From contig PAPN01000053.1 in the NCBI GenBank assembly GCA_002708925.1, positions 62,001 to 126,000 on the forward strand: DNA of 64,000 bases, in the 5' to 3' direction. Below are positions 17,850 to 27,543 of the stretch, piece by piece. The notes beneath the pieces were generated by a model, which worked only from the letters and a program-made list of their open reading frames with translations, had not been told where the DNA came from and ran no database searches. Position 1 is the first letter of the stretch; every line of letters begins with the position of its first letter. A program made the position numbers and the translations under genes. The DNA comes from Paracoccaceae bacterium (lineage in GTDB: Bacteria; Pseudomonadota; Alphaproteobacteria; Rhodobacterales; Rhodobacteraceae).

Positions 17850-19006
17850 GCTATGCACTGGTCATCGGCGCAGGCCCGGCTGGGTTGATGGCGGCCGACG
17901 CGCTGTCTTCGGCGGGTCACCGGGTGATCGTGGCCGAGGCCAAGCCCTCACCGGCGCGCAAATTCCTGATGGCGGGCAAATCCGGCCTGAACCTGACAAA
18001 AGACGAACCCACGGATCGCTTTGTTTCGCACTTCTTTCAGGCCGCGCCGACCCTGCGCCCTATGCTGGCCGCTTTCGGCCCCGCTCAGGTGCAGGACTGG
18101 GCCAGAGCGCTGGACCAGGAGATCTTCACCGGCTCCTCCGGGCGGGTGTTTCCCAAGGCGATGAAGGCCTCTCCTTTGCTGCGTGCCTGGCTGCGTCGGC
18201 TTTCGGATCAAGGCGTCGAAATCCGCACCCGCTGGCGCTGGACATCCGGCCTGCGCAATCCGGTGTTCGATACGCCCGATGGCCCGCAAACTCTGACCCC
18301 TGCGGCGCTTATCCTCGCCTGCGGCGGTGCCAGCTGGGCCAGGTTAGGCTCTGATGCGGACTGGGTGCGCCACCTGCCGGTCAGGGATCTGGCCCCGTTC
18401 CAGCCCGCCAATATGGGCTTTTACGTGGACTGGTCTCCCCATATGGAAAAACACTTCGGCCAGCCGGTGAAGAACACCCTGCTCAAAGCCGGCCCCACCC
18501 ACATACGCGCCGAGTTTGTCCTCACCCGCCGCGGGGTCGAGGGCGGCGGCATCTACGCCGTCTCCCGCCCCTTGCGCCAGGGTGCTCCCCTGACGCTGGA
18601 CTTGTTGCCGGATCTGCCCACCGAAACCATCCGCGCGCGCCTGTCGAACACCAAACAATCCCTCCCGAACCGCCTGCGCCGCCTGCTGCGCGACCCGGTC
18701 AAACAAGCGCTTGTGCTCGAATGCGCCCGCCCCCTGCCCAATGACATCGCGCCACTATTGAAAAACCTGCCCCTGCCGGTCACCGCCCCCTTCCCCATGG
18801 ACGAGGCAATCTCCACCGCAGGCGGCCTGCGCTTCACCGCTCTCACAGACGGGCTGATGCTGCAATCACACCCCGGCATCTTCGCCGCCGGAGAAATGCT
18901 CGACTGGGAGGCCCCAACCGGCGGCTATCTGCTCACCGGCTGCCTGGCCACGGGCAAATGGGCGGGCGAAAATGCCGCCCGCTTCCTGGCCTCTTCTTTG
19001 CTCTGA
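17846..19006 (+). CDS. NAD(P)/FAD-dependent flavoprotein, BaiN/HI0933-like (TIGR03862 type)
   Basis: A 386-residue flavoprotein. The N-terminal dinucleotide fold reads VIGAGPAGLMAADAL, then the HI0933-family marker ARKFLMAGKSGLNLT. The middle contains ILACGGASWARLGSDADWV, and the C-terminal FAD contact is GGYLLTGCLATGKWAG. Proteins of this group have no settled reaction. The last five codons run into the dispersed repeat copy at 18993, so the repeat supplies the natural stop. It is coupled to the MscS gene. Confidence 0.88.
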   Translation: MSYALVIGAGPAGLMAADALSSAGHRVIVAEAKPSPARKFLMAGKSGLNLTKDEPTDRFVSHFFQAAPTLRPMLAAFGPAQVQDWARALDQEIFTGSSGRVFPKAMKASPLLRAWLRRLSDQGVEIRTRWRWTSGLRNPVFDTPDGPQTLTPAALILACGGASWARLGSDADWVRHLPVRDLAPFQPANMGFYVDWSPHMEKHFGQPVKNTLLKAGPTHIRAEFVLTRRGVEGGGIYAVSRPLRQGAPLTLDLLPDLPTETIRARLSNTKQSLPNRLRRLLRDPVKQALVLECARPLPNDIAPLLKNLPLPVTAPFPMDEAISTAGGLRFTALTDGLMLQSHPGIFAAGEMLDWEAPTGGYLLTGCLATGKWAGENAARFLASSLL

Positions 19007-19053
19007 CAATCCTCCGGGGGAATGTGCCGCAGGCACAGGGGGCAGCGCCCCCA
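18993..19053 (+). repeat. Dispersed two-hairpin repeat, copy 2
   Basis: It begins CTTCTTTGCTCTGACAATCC, inside the last codons of the flavoprotein gene. The first hairpin has arms TGTGCC/GGCACA around GCA, and the second is GGGGGC-AGC-GCCCCC. Compared with copy 1 the first stem differs in sequence but stays paired, while the second hairpin is identical. It lies between convergent genes. Confidence 0.8.
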
Positions 19054-19059
19054 GATGCC

Positions 19060-19644
19060 TCAGTTGGCAACTGCCCGCTTAAACGCATCCCGCCCGCGCA
19101 TCGCCTTGGCATAGGCCAGCAGCGCTTCGTTCTCGAACGGGAATTTCGCGGCATAAGCCCAGTTCAGGCAATGAGTCGCAATGATGTCGGGAATCGTCAT
19201 CTTCTCGCCCATCAGAAACGGGCCTTCCAGACATTTGGCGATTCGCTCGGCGTTGCGTGCGAATTCCCACTTCAGGCTGGTTTTCACCTCGGGGACGCGT
19301 TTGTCCTCGGGCAGGATAAAGCCATGCCGCGCGCCAGCCCACAGCACCGCATCCATTTCATCCAGGATCATATTGGTCAGCCCGTCTTGCCGGGCGCGCT
19401 CGATCGTGCCGGCCGGATAGGTCAGCCCGCCGTGTTTATCGGCCAGATAGGTCATGATCGCGGTTGAATCCGTCAGGATCGTGTCGCCTTCTTTCAGCGC
19501 GGGAATCTTCCCCGAGGCATTGCAGGCATAGGCCTCTTTCGAGTGCGGCTTGGCCTTGATCTGCTCATAGGGCTGGCCCAGTTCCTCTAGCATCCAGGTG
19601 ACGCGAAAGGCGCGGCTTTGGGTGTCGCCAATGACTTGGTACAT
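19060..19644 (-). CDS. Glutathione S-transferase family protein
   Basis: A 194-residue cytosolic GST. The thioredoxin-like N-terminal domain contains SRAFRVTWMLEELG, NASGKIPAL (the cis-proline) and the glutathione-contact DSTAIMTYLA; an all-helical domain follows with MTIPDIIATHCLNWA. The start at 19644 (MYQVIGDT) has the ribosome-binding sequence AGGGAGAAG. An upstream ATG at 19710 has none. The substrate is unknown. Confidence 0.88.
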   Translation of the reverse strand: MYQVIGDTQSRAFRVTWMLEELGQPYEQIKAKPHSKEAYACNASGKIPALKEGDTILTDSTAIMTYLADKHGGLTYPAGTIERARQDGLTNMILDEMDAVLWAGARHGFILPEDKRVPEVKTSLKWEFARNAERIAKCLEGPFLMGEKMTIPDIIATHCLNWAYAAKFPFENEALLAYAKAMRGRDAFKRAVAN

Positions 19645-19740
19645 AAAATCTTCTCCCTGTTCGCCCGCGTGTTGCGGGGTCTCCTGCTGGGAACAAAGCG
19701 CAGATTCCATAAGAAGGCCAGAGTAACCTAACGGCGTAAC

Positions 19741-20748
19741 TTAGCGCCGGTTCATCCGGGCGATGCGGATCAGCATCCGTTCCACCAGAGCCATCGCCGG
19801 GGCATTCTGCCCGGCCGAGCGCAGTTGCAGATCGGTGTCGGTGATATGGGCCAGCGCGCGTTCCAGCCGCTCGGAGCCCAGGGTTTGGGCCTGCCGGGTG
19901 CTGCGCTCTTTTTGTTTGAAATTGCCGGGGATGAACACGCGCCCACCGGGATTGGCCGCGATGGTATAGAGCGTTCGGAAATGCCGGGTTGCGCCGATGC
20001 ACAGGGTGACGGGATTGGCCCCCTGCGCCTGCATTTTCTTCAGCATCGGGTCCAGTTCGCTGTCACGCCCCTCGGCCACGACATTCAGCAGATCGTCCAG
20101 CGCCGCCTCGGTCGAGGCAGGGGCGCAGGCCTGAATATCGGCGCTGGTGACGGGGGTGTCCTCGCTGCGTTTATACAGCGCCAGTTTTTCCAGCGTCTGC
20201 CGGAAATCGCCGGGTTGCAGATCGCGCGCCAGGGCGGTCAGGTCCTGCATGGCCCCGTCAGCCAGCCGGGTCAGGCCGGAACGGGCCAGCTCGGCCTCGA
20301 TCTCGTCCCGCGTCATCGGATCGTCATAAAGCGCGGCGGCAAAGGCGTTTGGATGCGCCTCGAACGCTTTGCGCAGCTTCGAGGTAGGTTTCAGATCGCC
20401 CGCCGTCACCACGATCTGCGCATCGCCCTGGGCCCAATCGGTCAGAGCATTCAGAATCGCGGGGGCGGCGGTCTCGTTTGCATCCTCGACAAAGGCGACG
20501 CGCTGGCCGGGGAAAAAGCTGATCGCCTTGACCGCATCCAGCAATTGCGCGGGATCTTTGCGCAGATCGGCGCCGGGAATGCGGGTCAGGCGCATTTCCT
20601 CTTCGCCATTGGGGCCGATCAGGGCGGCGATGGCCTCTTGGCGTTTCAGGGCCACGCGCATGGCATCCTTGCCGAAAATCAGCAGCCCGGCCTTCGCCGG
20701 ATCGGGCTTCGCGAAATAGCGGGACGCCTCGCGCGGGGGGAGCTTCAT
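19741..20748 (-). CDS. holA: DNA polymerase III subunit delta
   Basis: A 335-residue clamp-loader delta subunit that opens the sliding clamp. The sequence shows the family layout: an N-terminal fold with GLLIFGKDAMRV and FFPGQRVAFVED, the middle AAA-like region (IVVTAGDLKPTSKLRKAFE), and a C-terminal helical collar with NPVTLCIGATRHFRTLYT and FKQKERSTRQAQ. As usual for delta, it has no P-loop. Its start overlaps the lptE stop by four bases, and the leuS-lptE-holA order is conserved in many proteobacteria. Confidence 0.92.
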   Translation of the reverse strand: MKLPPREASRYFAKPDPAKAGLLIFGKDAMRVALKRQEAIAALIGPNGEEEMRLTRIPGADLRKDPAQLLDAVKAISFFPGQRVAFVEDANETAAPAILNALTDWAQGDAQIVVTAGDLKPTSKLRKAFEAHPNAFAAALYDDPMTRDEIEAELARSGLTRLADGAMQDLTALARDLQPGDFRQTLEKLALYKRSEDTPVTSADIQACAPASTEAALDDLLNVVAEGRDSELDPMLKKMQAQGANPVTLCIGATRHFRTLYTIAANPGGRVFIPGNFKQKERSTRQAQTLGSERLERALAHITDTDLQLRSAGQNAPAMALVERMLIRIARMNRR

Positions 20749-21236
20749 TCCGCCAGCCCCGGCGAGGCCGCGATCAGCCGCGTGACGATCTGATCGGCCA
20801 GGATCACCGCCAGCCGTTCGCGGGCATCGCGCTCTGAGGCCAGGGTGGCCACCGTGCTGGAGGTCGTCGAATAGCCGGTAAAGCTGTTGACCTTACCGCT
20901 GGTCAGAACCGTGCCGGTATCGGCATCGCGCAGCGCGTAGGCGGCGCTGCCGACGATGTTGAACCGCGTGGTGATGTTGTCGGCGGATACGGCCATGCGT
21001 TCCTCGACAAAGGTCAGCTGATAGCCCAGCTGATAGCGTTCCTGCGCGGTGCGTCCCAGCCGGGTTTCCAGCCGTTGCACCAGCAATTGTTCGTCCCGCG
21101 TGTCCGGCGCATCTACGGCGATTGCCGATTGCAGCTGCGTGGCCGGGCCCGATGGCCCGTAAGCAGGGGCAAAGCCGCAGCCCGTCAGGGCCACGGTCAG
21201 TCCGATGATCAGGGTTCTACGGTTAAATAACCACAT
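20745..21236 (-). CDS. lptE: LPS assembly lipoprotein LptE
   Basis: A 163-residue outer-membrane lipoprotein that plugs the LptD barrel during lipopolysaccharide insertion. The signal peptide [17 protein letters not shown] ends in the lipobox LTGC, with the lipidated Cys20 followed by [10 protein letters not shown], the pattern of alphaproteobacterial LptE. The rest is a mixed alpha/beta fold with a conserved [16 protein letters not shown] segment. It overlaps both leuS (14 bp) and holA (4 bp). Confidence 0.9.
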   Translation of the reverse strand: MWLFNRRTLIIGLTVALTGCGFAPAYGPSGPATQLQSAIAVDAPDTRDEQLLVQRLETRLGRTAQERYQLGYQLTFVEERMAVSADNITTRFNIVGSAAYALRDADTGTVLTSGKVNSFTGYSTTSSTVATLASERDARERLAVILADQIVTRLIAASPGLAE

Positions 21237-23766
21237 TCACGATGCGTCCGGGCACTACAATCAGCTTCTTCGGGGTGGCCCCATCCAGAGCCTTGATCAC
21301 AGCATCCTGCGCCAGCGCCAGCTTTTCAACCTCTTCCTTGGGCATATCCTTGGGCACGCTGATTTCCGCGCGGCGTTTGCCGTTGATCTGGATCGGCAGG
21401 GTGACGGCATCGTCCACCAGCATTGCCTCATCCGCGACGGGCCAGGTGGCGGTGGCAATCAGGCCTTCGCCGCCCAGCAGTTGCCAGATTTCCTCGGACA
21501 GGTGGGGGGTCATGGGCGACATCAGCTGCGCCAGAACCTGCGCGGCCTGGGTTTTTGCGCCCTTCCCGGCCTTGGATTTCGCCAGCGTGTTGGTGAACCC
21601 ATAGAGCTTCGCAATCGAGGCGTTGAAGCCAAAGCTTTCGATCCCGCCGGTCACGTCATGGATACATTTGTGCATCGCGCGCAGCAGGGCCTTATCTTCG
21701 CTGGGGTTCTCGGCGGCATCCATGCCCGCGATGTCATTGGCGATGCGGTAGACGCGCGCCAGGTGCTTGGCGGCTGCCTCGGCGCCAGCGGCGGTCCATT
21801 CCACATCCCGTTCGGGGGGCGAGTCGCTCAGCACGAACCAGCGCGCGGTATCGGCGCCGTATTGCTGGATGATCTGCACCGGGTCCACGACGTTGTTTTT
21901 CGACTTGGACATCTTGGCCGAGGGCACGATGGTTACCTCGGTCCCGTCCTTCAGGAAACCCTTGCCGTCGCGCAGCGTCACTTCCTCGGGGTAGTGGTAG
22001 ACGGGCCGGCCATCGGTGCCGGTGGTTTTGTAAATCGCGTGAGTCACCATGCCCTGGGTGAACAGGGCGTTGAACGGTTCCTTGGATTTCTCGGGCAGGT
22101 GGCCGCAGATGTTCATCGCGCGGGCAAAGAAGCGCGAATAGAGCAGGTGCAAAATCGCATGTTCAATGCCACCGATATACTGATCCACGTTCATCCAGTA
22201 TTCGGCCTCGGCCAGATCGGTGGGCGTGTCGGCGCGCGGGGCGGTGAAGCGGGCGAAATACCAGCTGCTGTCCACAAACGTGTCCATCGTGTCGGTTTCG
22301 CGCTGCGCAGGCTTACCGCATTTGGGGCAGGTGCAGTTCCGCCAGGTCGGGTGACGGTCCAGCGGGTTGCCGGGAATATCGAACGAGACATCATCGGGCA
22401 GTTTGACCGGCAGGTTTTCCTTTTTCTCGGGCACCACGCCGCAGGTGTCGCAATGCACCACGGGAATCGGACAGCCCCAATAACGCTGACGCGAAAGGCC
22501 CCAGTCACGCAGGCGGAATTTCGTCACGCCCTGGCCGATGCCATTGGATTCGCAATGATCCACGGCGGCGGCGACGGCCTCGTCCCCGGTTTGGAGCTCG
22601 GCCCCGGCGAAGCCCTTCACATAGCGGACTTTTTCCGATTTTACCGGCACATAGGGGGCGTTTTCCGGGTAATCCCCTTCGAGCGGTTCAAAAGTCGGGA
22701 TGATCGGCAGGCCGTATTTGGTGGCGAACTCATGGTCACGTTCGTCATGGGCCGGGCAGGCAAAGACCGCGCCGGTGCCGTAATCCATCAGGATGAAGTT
22801 GGCGATCCAGACGGGCAGTTCCCAATTCGGATCCAGCGGGTGTTTGACGGTCAGCCCGGTGTCAAAGCCCAGCTTTTCGGCGGTTTCGATGGCCTCGGCG
22901 GTGGTGCCGCCCTTGCGGGCCTCGGCGCAGAATTCCGCGACCTCGGGGCGCTGAGCCTCCAGTTCCTTGGCCAGCGGATGATCGGGCGAGATGCCCACAA
23001 AGGACGCGCCCATCAGCGTGTCGGGACGGGTGGTGTACACCTCGATCTCGCCCCCGTCGGTGCGTTCAAAGCTGAATTGCAACCCGCGCGATTTACCGAT
23101 CCAGTTGGCCTGCATCAGTTTGACCTTGGCGGGCCAGTCATCCAGCCCGTCCAGCGCATCCAGCAATTCGCCCGAGAAATCCGAGATCTTGAAGAACCAC
23201 TGCGTCAGCTCGCGCCGTTCCACATCCGCGCCGGAACGCCAGCCCTTGCCGTCGATCACCTGTTCGTTGGCCAGAACGGTCATATCCACCGGATCCCAGT
23301 TCACCACGGCGTTTTTGCGGTAAACCAGCCCCTTCTCGATGAAGTCGATGAACATCGACTGCTGCTGGCCGTAATATTCCGGATCGCAAGTGGCAAACAT
23401 CCGGGTCCAGTCCAGCGCAAAGCCCAGCGGCTTCATCTGGCCGACCATCGTGTCGATATTGTCGTAGGTCCAATCCTTGGGGTGCCCGCCCGAGGCCATA
23501 GCCGCGTTTTCAGCCGGCATCCCGAAGGCGTCAAACCCCATCGGGTGCAGCACGTTATGCCCGGTGGACATCTTATAGCGCGCGATAACGTCGCCCATGG
23601 TGTAGTTGCGCACGTGCCCGATATGGATGCGTCCCGAGGGATAGGGGAACATCTCTAGCACATAGTATTTCGGTTTGTCGTCGCTGCGGACGGCCTTGAA
23701 GGTTTCAGCCTTGTCCCAGGCTTCTTGCCACTTGGCTTCGATTTCGCCGGCAGAATAGCGCGTCAT
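21223..23766 (-). CDS. leuS: Leucyl-tRNA synthetase
   Basis: An 847-residue class I aminoacyl-tRNA synthetase that charges tRNA-Leu. The HIGH motif appears as HIGH in [14 protein letters not shown], the zinc-type insert has HCDTCG and CTCPKCG, the editing domain has the [17 protein letters not shown] threonine-rich pocket, and the KMSKS loop is intact ([14 protein letters not shown]). The start at 23766 ([13 protein letters not shown]) is the conserved family start. It heads the leuS-lptE-holA operon and is divergent from the glycosyltransferase gene. Confidence 0.97.
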   Translation of the reverse strand: MTRYSAGEIEAKWQEAWDKAETFKAVRSDDKPKYYVLEMFPYPSGRIHIGHVRNYTMGDVIARYKMSTGHNVLHPMGFDAFGMPAENAAMASGGHPKDWTYDNIDTMVGQMKPLGFALDWTRMFATCDPEYYGQQQSMFIDFIEKGLVYRKNAVVNWDPVDMTVLANEQVIDGKGWRSGADVERRELTQWFFKISDFSGELLDALDGLDDWPAKVKLMQANWIGKSRGLQFSFERTDGGEIEVYTTRPDTLMGASFVGISPDHPLAKELEAQRPEVAEFCAEARKGGTTAEAIETAEKLGFDTGLTVKHPLDPNWELPVWIANFILMDYGTGAVFACPAHDERDHEFATKYGLPIIPTFEPLEGDYPENAPYVPVKSEKVRYVKGFAGAELQTGDEAVAAAVDHCESNGIGQGVTKFRLRDWGLSRQRYWGCPIPVVHCDTCGVVPEKKENLPVKLPDDVSFDIPGNPLDRHPTWRNCTCPKCGKPAQRETDTMDTFVDSSWYFARFTAPRADTPTDLAEAEYWMNVDQYIGGIEHAILHLLYSRFFARAMNICGHLPEKSKEPFNALFTQGMVTHAIYKTTGTDGRPVYHYPEEVTLRDGKGFLKDGTEVTIVPSAKMSKSKNNVVDPVQIIQQYGADTARWFVLSDSPPERDVEWTAAGAEAAAKHLARVYRIANDIAGMDAAENPSEDKALLRAMHKCIHDVTGGIESFGFNASIAKLYGFTNTLAKSKAGKGAKTQAAQVLAQLMSPMTPHLSEEIWQLLGGEGLIATATWPVADEAMLVDDAVTLPIQINGKRRAEISVPKDMPKEEVEKLALAQDAVIKALDGATPKKLIVVPGRIVNVVI

Positions 23767-23909
23767 ATCGGGCGGACCTTTCCTTAGTCGCGTGTCGGAA
23801 CGGGTGATAGGCATGTGTGGGCCGCTGGTCTAGGGGGAAGTCGTGAAAACCAGCCCTGTTCGAGGCAGTTTTGCGGGGTATAAAGAAGAAAACCCATACA
23901 GGCCCGTCC

Positions 23910-25169
23910 ATGAAAATCCTTTTTATCCATCAGAATTTCCCCGGCCAGTTCAAACATCTGGCTCCGGCCTTGGCTGCGCAGGGGCATCAATGCGTCGCGC
24001 TGACCCTGCGCGTGAAAGAGCCGGGCACCTGGCAGGGGGTGCGTGTTCTGCCCTACCGGCTGACGCGCAAACAGGGGACGGGCATTCATCCTTGGGTGCA
24101 GGATTTCGACACCAAGGTCATCCGGGCCGAGGCCTGTTTCGCCGCCGCGCTCAAGCTGCGCGATCAGGGGTTTACCCCCGATATCATCGTCGGTCACCCC
24201 GGCTGGGGTGAAACGATGTTCCTGCGCGATGTGTGGCCCTCGGCGCGGATCGGGCTCTATTGCGAGCTGTATCACCTGTCCGGTCCCGATCATGTGGGCT
24301 TTGATCCCGAGTTTCAGTCAAAGACAGGCCCGGCCGAACCCATGCGGATACGGCTCAAGAACCTCAATAACCGGATGCATTTTGATGTGGCGGATGCGGG
24401 GCTGTCGCCGACAAGGTTCCAGGCCAGCACTTTTCCGGCTGACTGGCAGGACAAGATCAGCGTCATTCATGATGGCATCGACACCGATCATCTGGTGCAG
24501 AACCCCGGTGCGCGGCTGACTTTGCCCGATGGGTCGGTCGTAACGCGCGAGGATGAGGTGATCACCTTCGTCAACCGAAACCTGGAACCTTATCGGGGCT
24601 ATCATATCTTCATGCGCGCGCTGCCGCGCCTGCTGAAGGAGCGCCCCAACGCGCGGGTTCTGATCGTTGGCGGGGATGAGGTCAGCTATGGCGCGCGTCC
24701 GCCCAAGGGGCAGACCTGGAAACAGATTTTCATAGATGAGGTGCGCGGCCGTATTCCCACCCCCGATTGGGACCGTGTGCATTTTCTAGGCCGCATCCCC
24801 TATGATCAGTTCATCAGCCTGTTGCAGGTCAGCCGCGTGCATGTCTACCTGACCTATCCCTTCGTGCTGTCCTGGTCCCTGTTCGAGGCCATGTCCACTC
24901 AGGCCGCCATCGTCGCCAGCGATACCGCCCCCGTGGCCGAGGCCATCACCCACGATGTGAACGGCCGTCTGGTGGATTTCTTTGACAAGGATGCGCTGGT
25001 GAGTGAAATTTCTGGCCTGCTGGACGACCCTGCGGCGCGCGCTCGGCTGGGGGCTGCGGCGCGGGATCTGATCGTGCGGAATTACGACCTGAAAACCGTC
25101 TGCCTGCCCCGGCAGTTGGACTGGATTGAACGTCTGTATCAGATGGCTCCGGGTGCGGTGGCCGGTTAG
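23910..25169 (+). CDS. Glycosyltransferase family 4 protein
   Basis: A 419-residue GT-B glycosyltransferase. The N-terminal domain starts MKILFIHQNFPGQFKHLAP, the pattern of the GT4 group with an N-terminal Glyco_trans_4_3-type domain. The C-terminal GT1 domain has VTFVNRNLEPYRGYHIFMRA, VLIVGGDEVSYG, and the nucleotide-sugar contacts VYLTYPFVLSWSLFEAMSTQ and AEAITHDVNGRLVDF. The acceptor is unknown; polysaccharide or LPS side chains are likely. It is followed ten bases later by the cupin gene. Confidence 0.88.
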   Translation: MKILFIHQNFPGQFKHLAPALAAQGHQCVALTLRVKEPGTWQGVRVLPYRLTRKQGTGIHPWVQDFDTKVIRAEACFAAALKLRDQGFTPDIIVGHPGWGETMFLRDVWPSARIGLYCELYHLSGPDHVGFDPEFQSKTGPAEPMRIRLKNLNNRMHFDVADAGLSPTRFQASTFPADWQDKISVIHDGIDTDHLVQNPGARLTLPDGSVVTREDEVITFVNRNLEPYRGYHIFMRALPRLLKERPNARVLIVGGDEVSYGARPPKGQTWKQIFIDEVRGRIPTPDWDRVHFLGRIPYDQFISLLQVSRVHVYLTYPFVLSWSLFEAMSTQAAIVASDTAPVAEAITHDVNGRLVDFFDKDALVSEISGLLDDPAARARLGAAARDLIVRNYDLKTVCLPRQLDWIERLYQMAPGAVAG

Positions 25170-25178
25170 GAGGGACAC

Positions 25179-25670
25179 ATGACGAATGAGACATACCTGC
25201 TGCGCGCCGCAGAGATCGACGCCATGGACGGGGCCCGGAAAACCCATTTCCTGAACCCGAATGCGCAGCGTCTGAACAAATCTCTGGGCGATGCAACGGG
25301 GCTGACGGGGCTGGGCGTGCATCTGATCGAGGTGCAACCGGGCCATGAAACCACCGAACTTCACCTGCACCACCACGAGGATGAATGCGTCTATATCCTG
25401 TCCGGCACCGGGACCGCTGTGATTGGCGATCAGGAACACGCTATCGGGCCCGGCGACTTTCTGGGCTATCGCAAGGGCGGGCTGGCGCATACGATTGTGA
25501 ACACGGGCCAGACGGCTCTGCGCTGTCTGGTGATCGGCCAGCGGCTGCCCCATGACGTGTGCGATTACCCGAACAAGGACAAACGCCTTTTTCGCAGCGC
25601 GGGGTTGCCGTGGTCTCTGGTGGATCGGTCCGCAATTGCAGTGCCGGGCGGCTCTGTGGGGCGGAAATAG
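25179..25670 (+). CDS. Cupin domain-containing protein
   Basis: A 163-residue cupin with both metal motifs. Motif 1 reads ELHLHHHEDECVYILSG (histidines and glutamate) and motif 2 reads GPGDFLGYRKGGLAHTIVN. This type is similar to small cupins often annotated as transcriptional or sugar-epimerase-like, but no fused DNA-binding domain is present. Metal dependence is likely; a reaction cannot be assigned. A good GGAGGG ribosome-binding site precedes the ATG at 25179. Confidence 0.87.
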   Translation: MTNETYLLRAAEIDAMDGARKTHFLNPNAQRLNKSLGDATGLTGLGVHLIEVQPGHETTELHLHHHEDECVYILSGTGTAVIGDQEHAIGPGDFLGYRKGGLAHTIVNTGQTALRCLVIGQRLPHDVCDYPNKDKRLFRSAGLPWSLVDRSAIAVPGGSVGRK

Positions 25671-25720
25671 CCCGCCACAATCGGCGCACACGGGCAAAAT
25701 GCCGGTAATGAAGGCCCCAA

Positions 25721-25750
25721 AGAAAACCCCCGGCGCCGGGCGCTCGGGGG
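25721..25750 (-). terminator. Rho-independent terminator after the DUF3576 lipoprotein
   Basis: An outer stem CCCCCG (25727-25732) pairs with CGGGGG (25745-25750), with an inner GCGC/GCGC stem and a small bulge. On the minus strand it runs into TTTTC. It lies 27 bases beyond the stop of the minus-strand lipoprotein gene. It may also serve the convergent cupin gene. Confidence 0.75.
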
Positions 25751-25776
25751 GGGCGTTTACATCGGGATTGCGCCGA

Positions 25777-26265
25777 TCAGAAGCGCCGTGCCGAAATCCG
25801 CAGCTGACGGGCGCGTGACAGAATCGCATCTTCAACCGCGCGCTGGGTGCTGGCGCTGATCGGGCGGCCGGCCTTGTCCTGCATCGCGACGACCAGCGAG
25901 CGCGCCTCTAGCGCGGGGTCTTTTACATGAACCGTCGCGCGATAGGCGCGCCCCCCACCCGGAGGCGTGCCATACCCCATGACAATCACGCCCGTGAACG
26001 GATCCACCGATTCGACCGGCAGAAAGTTCAGCACCTCCAGCGAGGCGTTCCAGATAAAGCGGTTCACCGCCACGTTCACATCCGAGTTCTTCTTGCGGAA
26101 GGCATCCCAGATGCTGGTGCCCTCGGTGCGGAAGGCGCGATCGCGCGGGGTCAGGTTCGAGGCGTCGGCCTCTTCGGTCGGGGGTCCGCCAGCGCAGCCC
26201 GCCAGGGCCAGAACGGCCGCCAGCGCCACCGCTTTCGTTTTGATGCCTGTGAACGTCATAGCCAA
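25777..26265 (-). CDS. DUF3576 lipoprotein
   Basis: A 162-residue lipoprotein. The signal segment KTKAVALAAVLALAGC ends at Cys24, followed by AGGPPTEEADASNLTPRDRAFRTEG. The body matches the alphaproteobacterial DUF3576 family (SIWDAFRKKNSDVNVAVNRFIWNASLEVLNFLP and TPPGGGRAYRATVHV). It is probably anchored to the outer membrane; its function is unknown. It is divergent from the porin across 281 bp. Confidence 0.85.
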   Translation of the reverse strand: MAMTFTGIKTKAVALAAVLALAGCAGGPPTEEADASNLTPRDRAFRTEGTSIWDAFRKKNSDVNVAVNRFIWNASLEVLNFLPVESVDPFTGVIVMGYGTPPGGGRAYRATVHVKDPALEARSLVVAMQDKAGRPISASTQRAVEDAILSRARQLRISARRF

Positions 26266-26546
26266 GCCCAGTTCCCTTAAGAATTATGGAAACCTTCCTA
26301 TCCAACCGCCCGTGTCTGGGCAAGGTCTTAGTCCCGTCCGGTCCAGAGGCGCGCAAAGGTCGGCCTATGGGCGCGAACGGAATGGGCCCTGACGGACTGT
26401 GGCAAAGCTGCACCATCTGCGGGGGCAATGTGACATCGGCATGTCGGTTCGCTTGCAAACGACCCCCGAAAAGAGCGACACAACCGCCATACCCAATACG
26501 GATTCCCCGTTTTGGGGCGCATGATTGGAAAACCGAGGGAAAAACT

Positions 26547-27419
26547 ATGAAAAAAGTTCTCTTCGCAACGACTGCCCTGATCGCCACCGCTGGCATGGCA
26601 GCTGCAGACATCAACCTGTCGGGCTACGGCCGTTTCGGCGCTCTGTACAACGACGCAACCGATGACACCAACTTCATCTCGCGTCTGCGCATCCAGATCG
26701 ACGTGTCGGCTGAAACCCAGTCGGGCATCAAATTCGGTGCACGTCAGCGTATCCAGACCGAAGAAAACGGCATGGGCGCAGGTAACGGCGCACGCTTCTA
26801 CCTGACCACCGGCGGCCTGACCGTTGCTGCAGGTAACATCCTGGGCGCCATCGAAGCCATGCCGAACCTGTACATGGGCACCAAGTCCGCAGGCATGGGC
26901 CTGGAAGGTAACGGCTTCACCTCGCTGGTGACCAACACCTACGGCGCTGGCTTCTGGACCTGGGACGCATACTCCTCGGGCGGCACCGGTGTTGTGAACG
27001 GCGTCGAAGTGATCTACTCGGCAAACGGCTTCACCGCTCACCTGTCGTCGTCGGACAGCTCGGACGCTCTGGCTCTGGCCTACACCTTCGGTGACTACAC
27101 CGCAGCCATCGCCGTGCAAGACTCGTCGACCATCGGCGACAAAACCGTTGTGACCTTCGGCGGCAACATCGGCGCAGCTGACTTCCAGATCGGTTACGCT
27201 GACAACGAAGGCGTCGACAAGTGGTCGATCTCGGGCGGCGCAAATGTTGGCGCAGCCACCTACCTGTACGGCATGGTGTCGTCGGAAGACGGTGCTGGCG
27301 AAACCTACGGTCTGGGCGTCAGCCACGATCTGGGCGGCGCGTCGATCGAAGCTGGCCTGACCCAGAACGACATCACCGACGTGACCCTGCTGTCGGCTGG
27401 TTTCTTCTTCGCGTTCTAA
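26547..27419 (+). CDS. General outer-membrane porin
   Basis: A 290-residue porin with signal peptide MKKVLFATTALIATAGMAAA and mature start DINLSGYGRFGALYND, the Rhodobacteraceae porin pattern, ending in the barrel-terminal aromatic residue (SAGFFFAF). Alternating hydrophobic strands give a beta barrel of the 16-strand class. Codon choice is strikingly uniform (GGC, GCA, ACC, TCG), as in highly expressed genes. The start at 26547 follows a GAGGGA ribosome-binding site; the frame upstream is open but includes a long leader with no domain. A strong terminator follows 25 bases after the stop. Confidence 0.92.
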   Translation: MKKVLFATTALIATAGMAAADINLSGYGRFGALYNDATDDTNFISRLRIQIDVSAETQSGIKFGARQRIQTEENGMGAGNGARFYLTTGGLTVAAGNILGAIEAMPNLYMGTKSAGMGLEGNGFTSLVTNTYGAGFWTWDAYSSGGTGVVNGVEVIYSANGFTAHLSSSDSSDALALAYTFGDYTAAIAVQDSSTIGDKTVVTFGGNIGAADFQIGYADNEGVDKWSISGGANVGAATYLYGMVSSEDGAGETYGLGVSHDLGGASIEAGLTQNDITDVTLLSAGFFFAF

Positions 27420-27443
27420 TCGAACCAGAAGATCCTTATAGGG

Positions 27444-27475
27444 AAGAGCGGGCCTTGCGCCCGCTCTTTTCTTTT
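27444..27475 (+). terminator. Rho-independent terminator of the porin gene
   Basis: A perfect 10-bp stem, AAGAGCGGGC at 27444-27453 and GCCCGCTCTT at 27459-27468, has a five-base loop CTTGC and is followed by TTCTTTT. It starts 24 bases after the porin stop. Confidence 0.95.
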
Positions 27476-27543
27476 GCGCAGCCGGGTTTTGACTGTCTGC
27501 GGAAAACATGTTTCATGACCCTGTCAAAATTGCCGGAGGCCCC

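Noticed and set aside
21205-23658. An 817-codon open frame on the plus strand opposite leuS
   Set aside because: It is the antisense of a clear leuS gene. GC-rich codons leave the opposite strand open. The protein has no domain pattern.
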